DNA of 64,000 bases, taken from contig NZ_CP107551.1 of assembly GCF_025837095.1 (NCBI RefSeq), forward strand, positions 3,032,668 to 3,096,667. Direction: 5' to 3'. Origin of the DNA: Rhodococcus sp. Z13 (lineage in GTDB: Bacteria; Actinomycetota; Actinomycetes; Mycobacteriales; Mycobacteriaceae). Below are positions 54,949 through 64,000 of the stretch, piece after piece. Each line of letters opens with the position of its first letter. Positions within the stretch are counted from its first letter, which is position 1. Under the pieces are notes generated by a model that did no database searches, was not told where the DNA came from, and worked only from the letters and a program-made list of their open reading frames with translations. The position numbers and the translations under genes are program-made.

Positions 54949-54960
54949 GCCACAGGGTCG
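54929..54960. terminator. Terminator overlapping the Rv3235-like stop
   Basis: CGACCCTGTGGCTC (54929-54942) pairs with GAGCCACAGGGTCG (54947-54960), loop GGCT, perfect 14-bp stem; the TGA stop (54946-54948) is within it. It separates this gene from secA on the other strand. Confidence 0.87.
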
Positions 54961-54981
54961 TGTGTCGGAGTCCCTCGGGAG

Positions 54982-57801
<2,820 letters not shown>

Positions 57802-57942
57802 TGGTGTGTTCGTCCTCAATCTCGGGTACCTGCACGGACAAGAAATCCGGCCGAGGCCTTGTCGGACCCCGGCCGGATTCCATGGTAGGCGCTGCAGCGA
57901 AGCGACCGCGATGGCGAGGTGCCTTCGGTCACTCCGCGTGGC

Positions 57943-58611
57943 TCACACGAGCCTGATCAGACCGTAGTCGAAGGCGTGCCTCCGGTACACGACGGACGGC
58001 CTGTCCGTCTCCTTGTCGTGGAACAGGTAGAAGTCGTGACCGACGAGTTCCATCTCGTAGAGGGCGTCGTCGACGGTCATCGGCTGGGCGTTGTGCTCCT
58101 TCACGCGCACGATACGACCGGGACCGTCCTGCGGTTCCTTGTCGTAGTCGGAGAGCGACAGGTCCTGGGAGATTCCCAACGAGTCGTCCTGCGCGAGGGC
58201 TGCCGTCGCTTCCGCGACCGACACCGGCGTCTTCTCGCCGTAGGACACCTTCCGGCGTTCCTTGGTGCGACGCAGTCGTGCCTCCAGCTTGCCGATCACC
58301 GACTCGAAGGCCGCGTAGAAGCTGTCGGCGCTGGCCTCGGCCCGCACGATGGGGCCCTTCCCTCGGGCTGTGATCTCGACTCGCTGACAACTCTTCCTCT
58401 GACGGCGGTTGCGTTCGTGCTGCAACTCGACGTCGAAGATGAAGATCGTCGGATCGAAACGCTCGAGCCGAGCGAGTTTCTCGGAGACGTAGATCCGGAA
58501 GTGATCGGGGACCTCGACGTTGCGTCCTTTCACGACAACGTCGGCACGGGGGCCTTCCGTAGCGGCATCTGCCTCTGCAACGGAAACTCTGGACTTCGAA
58601 GGGGTCGTCAC
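57943..58611 (-). CDS. hpf: Long ribosome hibernation factor (HPF)
   Basis: A protein of 222 residues from GTG 58611 with GAGGTA upstream. The N-terminal ribosome-binding domain has ADVVVKGRNVEVPDHFRIYV and ADSFYAAFESVIGKLEARLRR; the C-terminal dimerisation domain has VRVKEHNAQPMTVDDALYEMELVGH and PSVVYRRHAFDYGLI. Two domains make it the long HPF that joins 70S ribosomes into 100S dimers in stationary phase. It corresponds to Rv3241c. About 140 bp separate it from secA, with no gene in between. Confidence 0.93.
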   Translation of the reverse strand: MTTPSKSRVSVAEADAATEGPRADVVVKGRNVEVPDHFRIYVSEKLARLERFDPTIFIFDVELQHERNRRQRKSCQRVEITARGKGPIVRAEASADSFYAAFESVIGKLEARLRRTKERRKVSYGEKTPVSVAEATAALAQDDSLGISQDLSLSDYDKEPQDGPGRIVRVKEHNAQPMTVDDALYEMELVGHDFYLFHDKETDRPSVVYRRHAFDYGLIRLV

Positions 58612-58822
58612 GCGTACCTCCCGAGTTTCGGCCGGCGCAGCCCGCGCGCCGGCATTGTCGATGAGCGCCACGAGGGCACTCGCCCGGAATCGGAAGAACA
58701 GGCGTTTCCACCCGTCTACCTTGTTGTTTCCGGGTCTGATTGCGACGGTAGTACGTAACCGACCCGTGTGCCACCGTTCCCGCGCTATTTCACCGCGCGT
58801 CACCTGTTCGCCCGTGTGGAAG

Positions 58823-58859
58823 GGGTCCGCCGGCCCTCGGCGAGGGGGTCCGGCGACCC
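58823..58859 (-). terminator. Possible terminator after comF
   Basis: GGGTCCGCCGG (58823-58833) and CCGGCGACCC (58850-58859) pair with a bulge, and CCTCG/CGAGG pair inside. It lies 13 bp beyond the comF stop. The 260-bp stretch 58612-58871 otherwise holds only the hpf promoter region. Confidence 0.4.
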
Positions 58860-58871
58860 TCGGAGACGGGA

Positions 58872-59516
58872 TCAGGCGTGGGCGGAAGTGAGCACTCCGA
58901 CCGGTCGGAAACCCGCCTTCCGGAGGGCGCGTACGGCCTCGCGGGCGGTGGCGCCGGTGGTGACCACGTCGTCGACGACGAGCACCGGCAGCGTCCGCGG
59001 CACCGCTCCTGCGCGCACCACGATCCGGCCCGCGAGATTGCGTTGCCGGGCCGCGGCGTCGAGTCCCACGGAGTCGCGCACCCCGGCGGTGGTGCGCAGG
59101 ACGGGGTGCACGTGCAGGCGCCGGTCGTGGTCCGCGGCTCCGCGGGCCGCGCGGGTGACGGGATCGCCGCCCCGCGCCCGCGCGGCCCGGACCCGGGTGG
59201 GGGCGGGCACGACGAGCAGCGGACCGGCCGGCAGTTCGCCCCAGCGCCGCAGCCGCGACACCGCGACCGCCCACGCGAACCCGAGCGGGGCGGCGAGGTC
59301 GCGGCGACCGCGTTCCTTCGCGACGATCACGGCGCGGCGTCGGGCGCCCGTGTACGGGCCGAGACTCCACACCGGCACCCCGGGGTCGACGCGGGGTGTC
59401 ACGCGGGCCGGATGGTCGGCGAGTTCGGCGGCGCAGCGGCGGCACCAGGACGTGCCTGCGGCGCCGCACCCTCCGCACGCGAGGGGCAGCACGAGGTCGA
59501 GGAGGGCGGCGAGCAC
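58872..59516 (-). CDS. ComF family phosphoribosyltransferase-like protein (Rv3242c-like)
   Basis: A protein of 214 residues from GTG 59516, which is a provisional start as no good ribosome binding site is visible. An N-terminal zinc finger (CGGCGAAGTSWCRRC) and a C-terminal PRTase with the PRPP loop VLVVDDVVTTGATAREA match the ComF/GntX family, linked in competent bacteria to DNA uptake. No other competence genes are present. It is 38 bp downstream of lpqB, probably part of the mtrA-mtrB-lpqB transcript. Confidence 0.87.
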   Translation of the reverse strand: MLAALLDLVLPLACGGCGAAGTSWCRRCAAELADHPARVTPRVDPGVPVWSLGPYTGARRRAVIVAKERGRRDLAAPLGFAWAVAVSRLRRWGELPAGPLLVVPAPTRVRAARARGGDPVTRAARGAADHDRRLHVHPVLRTTAGVRDSVGLDAAARQRNLAGRIVVRAGAVPRTLPVLVVDDVVTTGATAREAVRALRKAGFRPVGVLTSAHA

Positions 59517-59554
59517 AACGGCAGTGTGCAGGCCGTCACCGACAGCTGCCCGGG

Positions 59555-61339
59555 TCAGCCCGGCAGGACGGGGATCGCGGCGAGGCCGGCCAGGCCGGGT
59601 ACCTCCCGCCAGTAGCGGTCGCCCGCCGGGTCGCGGTTGTTGAGCTGGAAGACGGTGCGCGAGTCGGCGACGAACTCGCTCGCCGTCGACGCCTCCACCG
59701 CCACGACCGGCGGGGTGAGGTTGCGGCTCGGCAGCGCGTCGATCCGGGAGCCGTCCACCGCGATCTGCACGACCGGCACGTCGGAGGCCGCGCGGGAGAC
59801 GACGATCGTGTCGGCCGTGCTCCAGTCCAGCGCCAGCGCGGGGCCGCCGAGGCCGAAGCCGATCTCGCGGGGGTTGGTGAGGGCGTACTCGCCGCTGGTC
59901 GTGGGCACCACGGTCGCGACGAACACCCGGCCGTCGACGATCAGTGCGGCGCGCACCCCGTCGCGGGACAGGCGCAGTTCGCTGATCCGGCCGCCGAGGC
60001 CGCGGACGGCTCCGGCCTCCACGCCGACCACGGTGACGCGGCCGGTGCCGGGTTCGCGGACCGCGCGCACCACCGCGGTGCCGTTGACGACCGCCCACAC
60101 GGAGTTGTTGTTCGGCGCCCAGGACGGGCGGGTGATGAACTCGCCGTCGACGGCGGGTTCGGCGACCCCGTCGGTGTAGGTACCGATCATGAGCTGGGCG
60201 GCGGGTTCGGGAGCGGGTTTGCCGGTGGACTGGACGGCGGCGACGAGTTCCCCGTCGAGCGACAGGGCGACGGACTGCAGGTCGGTGGCGTTGCCGAAGA
60301 AGCCGCGCACCGGGGTGACCCCGTTCTCGGCGACGCTGACCAGGCCTCCGTCGAGCAGGGCGTGCAGGCCGACCGTGACGCTGGAGGCGGCGAGGGGGTT
60401 CATCGACGCCACGTCGGCGGTGGTCCACCCGTTGGGGAACCGTTCGTCGAGGGGCTGCCCGTCGGCGAGCAGCTGATAGGGGCCACTGATGTCGGCATTG
60501 GCGAGCGTCCAGATCACCTGGGCGGCGAGCAGTTCCCGGTCCTGCCGGCTCATCGTGCCGATGCCCTGGAAGTCGATGCGGATGCCGCCGAGCCCGACGC
60601 CCACGTCCGTGGTGCGGCCGTCGGCCTTGGTCACTGCGCCGACGACGGTGAGGCCCTCGAGCAGGTTCTGCACGGCCGGTGCGAGCACGGTCTTGGGGCC
60701 CTCGACGAGCAGGCCGATCAGCTGCGCCGCCGTCTGCTCGGGGGTGCCGGTGATCCAGCGCGGGTCGGGGACGATCGCGGTGCCGGACGGGTCGACGAAG
60801 TACAGCGACCGGCTGCGGTAGCTGTTGAGGAAGCGCGGGCGGTCCATGATCACGCCCGGCGGCATCTCGTCGATGCGCCACTCCCCGTCGGTACGCACGA
60901 GCGAGAAGCGGGCCTCGAAGGGACCGTCGGCGGCCCGGTAGACGCCGCCCTCCTCGAGATGGCCGACCGTGTTGGCCCGCACCACGTAGGTGGCGGAGTC
61001 GCCGTCGCGTTGCTCGACGAGGACGTCGACCTTGTCGACGATGGTCGTGCTCGCGGCGTCGTCCCACCGCTGCGACATGCTGCCGGTGAGGAACTGCCGG
61101 GCGGCGCGGTGCCGGTTGGTGGGGTCGGTGCTGGCCTGCAGGAAGTCGCGCAGCAGCAGGTCCGGTTCGCGGCCGGGGACTGGTGCGGCGACCTCCGTGG
61201 TCGACGGTCCCCGCTCGAGGGTGCCGATGGCCTGCGGGGACGACGAGTCGGGCAGGGTCGCGCAGCCGGACACCACGAGGCCGAGCACCGTCAGCAGCAC
61301 GACGAGCACGCCCGCCCGGCGCGGGATCGAGCGGGTCAT
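59555..61339 (-). CDS. lpqB: MtrB-associated lipoprotein LpqB
   Basis: A 594-residue protein with a lipoprotein signal peptide ([16 protein letters not shown]; lipidated Cys26), then a GerMN-like domain and beta-propeller repeats in the C-terminal half. AAGGAG precedes ATG 61339, which overlaps the mtrB stop (ATGA). LpqB interacts with the MtrB sensor domain and modulates MtrA signalling. It is exposed outside the cytoplasmic membrane. Confidence 0.95.
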   Translation of the reverse strand: MTRSIPRRAGVLVVLLTVLGLVVSGCATLPDSSSPQAIGTLERGPSTTEVAAPVPGREPDLLLRDFLQASTDPTNRHRAARQFLTGSMSQRWDDAASTTIVDKVDVLVEQRDGDSATYVVRANTVGHLEEGGVYRAADGPFEARFSLVRTDGEWRIDEMPPGVIMDRPRFLNSYRSRSLYFVDPSGTAIVPDPRWITGTPEQTAAQLIGLLVEGPKTVLAPAVQNLLEGLTVVGAVTKADGRTTDVGVGLGGIRIDFQGIGTMSRQDRELLAAQVIWTLANADISGPYQLLADGQPLDERFPNGWTTADVASMNPLAASSVTVGLHALLDGGLVSVAENGVTPVRGFFGNATDLQSVALSLDGELVAAVQSTGKPAPEPAAQLMIGTYTDGVAEPAVDGEFITRPSWAPNNNSVWAVVNGTAVVRAVREPGTGRVTVVGVEAGAVRGLGGRISELRLSRDGVRAALIVDGRVFVATVVPTTSGEYALTNPREIGFGLGGPALALDWSTADTIVVSRAASDVPVVQIAVDGSRIDALPSRNLTPPVVAVEASTASEFVADSRTVFQLNNRDPAGDRYWREVPGLAGLAAIPVLPG

Positions 61340-63180
61340 GGGGCGGCTCCTTCGGACGGCGAGTCGGTCGGCCGGTTCGCCGGGGGTGCTGCTTCGTGCG
61401 GGGCTGCGTCGTGGGGCGGGACCGCGCCGTCGGGTGGGACCGCGCCGTCGGGTGGGACCGGGCCGTCGGAAGGTGCGGGAGTGCTCGACGTGTCCTCCAC
61501 ACGCCACCCGCCCACGGCAGGGCCCTCGGGATCGGACGCGGACTCCGGCGGCTTGCCCTGCACCGCCTTCACCGCGCTGGGCACCAGCGGAAGCGGGCTG
61601 CGGCCCACCTTGCGGCCCCGTTCGCGGGGCAGGGTGAGGCGGAAGCTGGCGCCACGGCCTGGTTCGCCCCACGCCTCGAGCTTGCCGTTGTGCAGGTTCG
61701 CGTCCTCGACGCTGATGGCCAGGCCGAGGCCGGTGCCGCCGGAGCGGCGGACCCGGGACGGGTCGGAACGCCAGAACCGGTTGAAGACGAGCTTCTCCTC
61801 GCCGGGGCGCAGGCCGATGCCCTGGTCGCGCACGACGAAGGCCGCGGCGGTGTCGTCGGCACGCAGCCGCAGCAGGATGGGCTTGCCCTCGCCGTGGTCG
61901 ATGGCGTTCGCCAGTAGGTTCCGCAGGATGCGTTCGACGCGGCGCGGATCGACCTCGGCCTCGACGGGTTCGTCGGGCAGGTCGACGATGAGTTCGGTGG
62001 CGGTCTCGCGGGCGAGATGCCGCACGGTCGAGACGGCGGCGCGGGCACACATGCGCAGGTCGAGGCGTTCGGCGGCGAGTTCGGCGACGCCCGCGTCGTG
62101 GCGGGAGATCTCGAGCAGGTCGTTGAGCAGGCTCTCGAACCGGTCGAGTTCGGTGACGAGCAGTTCGGAGGACCGCTTGAGCATCGGGTCGAGGTCGTCG
62201 CTGGCGTCGTGGATGAGGTCGGCGGCCATGCGGACGGTGGTGAGCGGGGTGCGCAGTTCGTGGCTCACATCGGAGGTGAACCGTTTCTGCAGGTTGCCGT
62301 ACTCCTCGAGCTGGGTGATCTGCCGGGACAGGCTCTCGGCCATCTCGTTGAACGACATCGCCAGCCGCGCCATGTCGTCCTCACCGCGGACCGGCATGCG
62401 TTCCTTGAGCCGGCCGTCGGCGAACCGCACGGCGATGCGGGAGGCCGACCGGATCGGCAGCACGACCTGCCGCGCGACGATCATCGAGATCGCGGCGAGC
62501 AGCACGAGCAGCACCACGGCGCCGACGAGGAGGGTGCCGCGGACCAGCGCGAGGGTGCGTTCCTCACCACCGAGCGGGAAGATCAGGTACAACTCGAGGG
62601 TGGAGATGTCGGAGTCGGTGGGGCTGCCGACGATGAGCGCCGGGCCGGTGTAACCCTCCGGATCCGCCACCGTCGCGAACTGGTAGGCGATCTGACCGTT
62701 CTGGACGAAGGCGCGCAGGTTCTGCGGGATCTGGTCGGCGGGACCACTCGCGGTGGGGGCCCGCGGCCCCTCACCGGGCACGATGAGCACGGGATCGAAG
62801 GTGCCGGCGACGCCGGTGTCCTGTCCCCCGTCGCTGCCGCGGTTGGTCAGCGTCGCCGCGGCCCCGTCGAGACGCACCGCGAGCGAGCCGGAATCGTCGG
62901 CACCCGCGAGTTGCGCCTCGACCAGGGCGCGGGAGCGTTCCATCTCCTCGGTCGCGGCGTCGATCTTCACTTCGAGCAGGCGGTCGGTGATCTGACTCGT
63001 GAGCACCACACCGAGGACGAACATGACGATCACCGACAGCGTGAGGGTCGAGGTCACGACCCTCAGCTGCAACGAGCGTCGCCAGGTGTGCGCGATGCGG
63101 CTGCTCACCGATCGCGACCACCTCACCAGCGGCAGCGTTCTGCGTGTGATACGCCGCCGTAGCCGGTAGGTACGGATCAC
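61336..63180 (-). CDS. mtrB: Sensor histidine kinase MtrB
   Basis: A protein of 614 residues, GTG 63180 overlapping the mtrA stop. Membrane helix one ([20 protein letters not shown]), an extracellular domain of about 150 residues, helix two ([19 protein letters not shown]), HAMP, the phosphorylated His in [14 protein letters not shown] (near 310) and ATPase boxes [12 protein letters not shown] and [10 protein letters not shown]. The C-terminal 90 residues are Pro-rich with repeated PPDGAV units and would be in the cytosol. Controls cell wall and division functions with MtrA. Confidence 0.96.
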   Translation of the reverse strand: MIRTYRLRRRITRRTLPLVRWSRSVSSRIAHTWRRSLQLRVVTSTLTLSVIVMFVLGVVLTSQITDRLLEVKIDAATEEMERSRALVEAQLAGADDSGSLAVRLDGAAATLTNRGSDGGQDTGVAGTFDPVLIVPGEGPRAPTASGPADQIPQNLRAFVQNGQIAYQFATVADPEGYTGPALIVGSPTDSDISTLELYLIFPLGGEERTLALVRGTLLVGAVVLLVLLAAISMIVARQVVLPIRSASRIAVRFADGRLKERMPVRGEDDMARLAMSFNEMAESLSRQITQLEEYGNLQKRFTSDVSHELRTPLTTVRMAADLIHDASDDLDPMLKRSSELLVTELDRFESLLNDLLEISRHDAGVAELAAERLDLRMCARAAVSTVRHLARETATELIVDLPDEPVEAEVDPRRVERILRNLLANAIDHGEGKPILLRLRADDTAAAFVVRDQGIGLRPGEEKLVFNRFWRSDPSRVRRSGGTGLGLAISVEDANLHNGKLEAWGEPGRGASFRLTLPRERGRKVGRSPLPLVPSAVKAVQGKPPESASDPEGPAVGGWRVEDTSSTPAPSDGPVPPDGAVPPDGAVPPHDAAPHEAAPPANRPTDSPSEGAAP

Positions 63181-63854
63181 GGCGGTCCGGCCTTGTAGCC
63201 GACCCCCCGCACCGTGAGAACCGCCTGGGGATTCTCGGGATCCTTCTCGACCTTGGCACGCAGCCGCTGGACGTGGACGTTCACGAGACGGGTGTCGGCG
63301 GCGTGCCGGTAGCCCCAGACCTGCTCGAGCAGGACCTCACGGGTGAACACCTGCCGCGGCTTGCGGGCGAGGGCGACCAGCAGGTCGAACTCCAGCGGGG
63401 TGAGCGAGATGGTCTCGTCGCCGCGGGTCACCTTGTGGGCCGGGACGTCGATCGTCAGGTCGCCGATGGTGAGGACCTCCGCCGGCTCCTGCTCGGTGCG
63501 GCGCAGGCGGGCCCGCACCCGGGCGACGAGTTCCTTCGGCTTGAACGGCTTGACGATGTAGTCGTCGGCGCCGGATTCGAGGCCGAGGACGACGTCGACG
63601 GTGTCGGACTTGGCGGTGAGCATCACGATGGGCACACCGGAATCGGCGCGGAGCACCCGGCAGACGTCGATCCCGTTCATGCCCGGAAGCATGAGATCGA
63701 GCAGTACCAGATCCGGGCGGATCTCACGGACGGCCCCGAGCGCCTGGGTGCCGTCTCCCACCACGAACGGTTCGAATCCCTCGCCGCGCAGCACGATGGT
63801 GAGCATCTCCGCCAACGCGGTGTCGTCGTCGACTACCAGAATCCTCGGCTTCAT
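63177..63854 (-). CDS. mtrA: Response regulator MtrA
   Basis: A 225-residue OmpR/PhoB-type regulator: receiver with acidic residues D9-D11, phosphoacceptor Asp53 ([10 protein letters not shown]), T80 and K102, and a winged-helix effector domain ([30 protein letters not shown]). Essential in mycobacteria, it regulates cell wall and division genes, including dnaA-region and ripA targets. The stop overlaps mtrB. It begins 4 bp after the tmk stop, so the four genes form one operon. Confidence 0.97.
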   Translation of the reverse strand: MKPRILVVDDDTALAEMLTIVLRGEGFEPFVVGDGTQALGAVREIRPDLVLLDLMLPGMNGIDVCRVLRADSGVPIVMLTAKSDTVDVVLGLESGADDYIVKPFKPKELVARVRARLRRTEQEPAEVLTIGDLTIDVPAHKVTRGDETISLTPLEFDLLVALARKPRQVFTREVLLEQVWGYRHAADTRLVNVHVQRLRAKVEKDPENPQAVLTVRGVGYKAGPP

Positions 63855-63858
63855 GTCC

Positions 63859-64000
63859 CTATCGTGTCACCCCTTCACCGTCGTGAAGCAGATTTGAGAT
63901 GCGAACGGCGAGTTGCTGCGGGTCCGTATCGGGGCCCGCCACCTCCCAGGTCGACATCCAGTGCCGTTGCGCGAGTCCGTCGTACACCTCGCCCGTCCGG
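63859..64000 (-). CDS. tmk: Thymidylate kinase, C-terminal end
   Basis: Only the last 47 codons are inside the window (5' part beyond 64000). The frame reads RTGEVYDGLAQRHWMSTW and ends in HDGEGVTR with stop TAG at 63859-63861. The position directly upstream of mtrA, as in Rv3247c, and the C-terminal helix identify thymidylate kinase, which phosphorylates dTMP to dTDP. Active-site motifs lie outside. Confidence 0.75.
   Translation of the reverse strand, partial: RTGEVYDGLAQRHWMSTWEVAGPDTDPQQLAVRISNLLHDGEGVTR

Noticed and set aside
61336-61620. Repeat element at the mtrB 3' end (PPDGAV units)
   Set aside because: It is a short coding low-complexity tail common in MtrB-type kinases, not a mobile or regulatory repeat.

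Overview
This is a very GC-rich stretch of an actinobacterial chromosome. The gene content and order point to a mycolic-acid-containing member of the Mycobacteriales, most likely Rhodococcus (genus inferred, species not determinable here). Supporting markers are mycoredoxin, WhiB7 and WhiB1, AdnA/AdnB, the SigH/RshA pair, PdtaS, MtrA/MtrB/LpqB, DesA3-type desaturases and a WS/DGAT-like acyltransferase. From about 0.4 kb to the right edge the order follows the Mycobacterium tuberculosis segment Rv3194c to Rv3247c from memory, with insertions and losses. No rRNA, tRNA, insertion sequence, integrase, prophage or CRISPR array was seen.

Layout. 0-6.6 kb: PPA1309-family end, PDZ/Lon-like protease, DUF2342 protein, an Ocin-ThiF-like protein, an AarF/UbiB kinase, then whiB7 with a full regulatory leader, and a small VOC protein. 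6.6-20.8 kb: DNA repair and redox (uvrD2, mrx1, nudC, a K+ channel, adnB/adnA, an alkyltransferase-like protein) with a DoxX protein, an epimerase and a hydrolase. 20.8-29.0 kb: a nitrate/nitrite assimilation block that interrupts the mycobacterial order: a MobA-MoeA fusion facing a five-gene unit narK-nirB-nirD-hemD-cbiX, combining transport, siroheme supply, nitrite reduction and molybdenum cofactor synthesis.

29.2-43 kb: kinase-like TIGR02569 protein, moeZ, an exported metzincin-like DUF3152 protein, TetR, DUF3107, ferritin-like protein, rhlE, a membrane-anchored propeller-like protein, a ParA ATPase, an acetyltransferase, a diacylglycerol-kinase-like enzyme, whiB1 (with a CRP-like site), pdtaS, a biotinyl/lipoyl carrier and the 24-residue ribosomal protein bL37, which is easily missed. 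43-48 kb: rshA/sigH with an unusual repeat-bearing leader, ybaK, SRAP, aroA, rsgA.

48-54 kb: a lipid module with two tandem DesA3-type acyl desaturases, their [2Fe-2S] reductase partner, three copies of one 19-bp operator-like motif, a DUF6912 protein, a WS/DGAT-like protein and a HAD hydrolase. 54-64 kb: an Rv3235-family protein, secA1, hpf, comF, lpqB, mtrB, mtrA and the 3' end of tmk; the last four form a tightly spaced or overlapping operon.

The most unusual signals are: (1) sigH preceded by a SigH-type promoter and an in-frame extension coding four identical 9-residue repeats that also fold as four RNA hairpins, resembling the Streptomyces SigR-prime arrangement; (2) a complete whiB7 promoter, uORF and attenuator; (3) the shared operator of the desaturase module; (4) a stand-alone RiPP-type E1-like protein between a protease-like gene and an AarF kinase; (5) two genes whose best ribosome binding sites point to CTG starts. 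Start sites were chosen by eye from ribosome binding sites, overlaps and remembered homologues, and several remain uncertain as noted.
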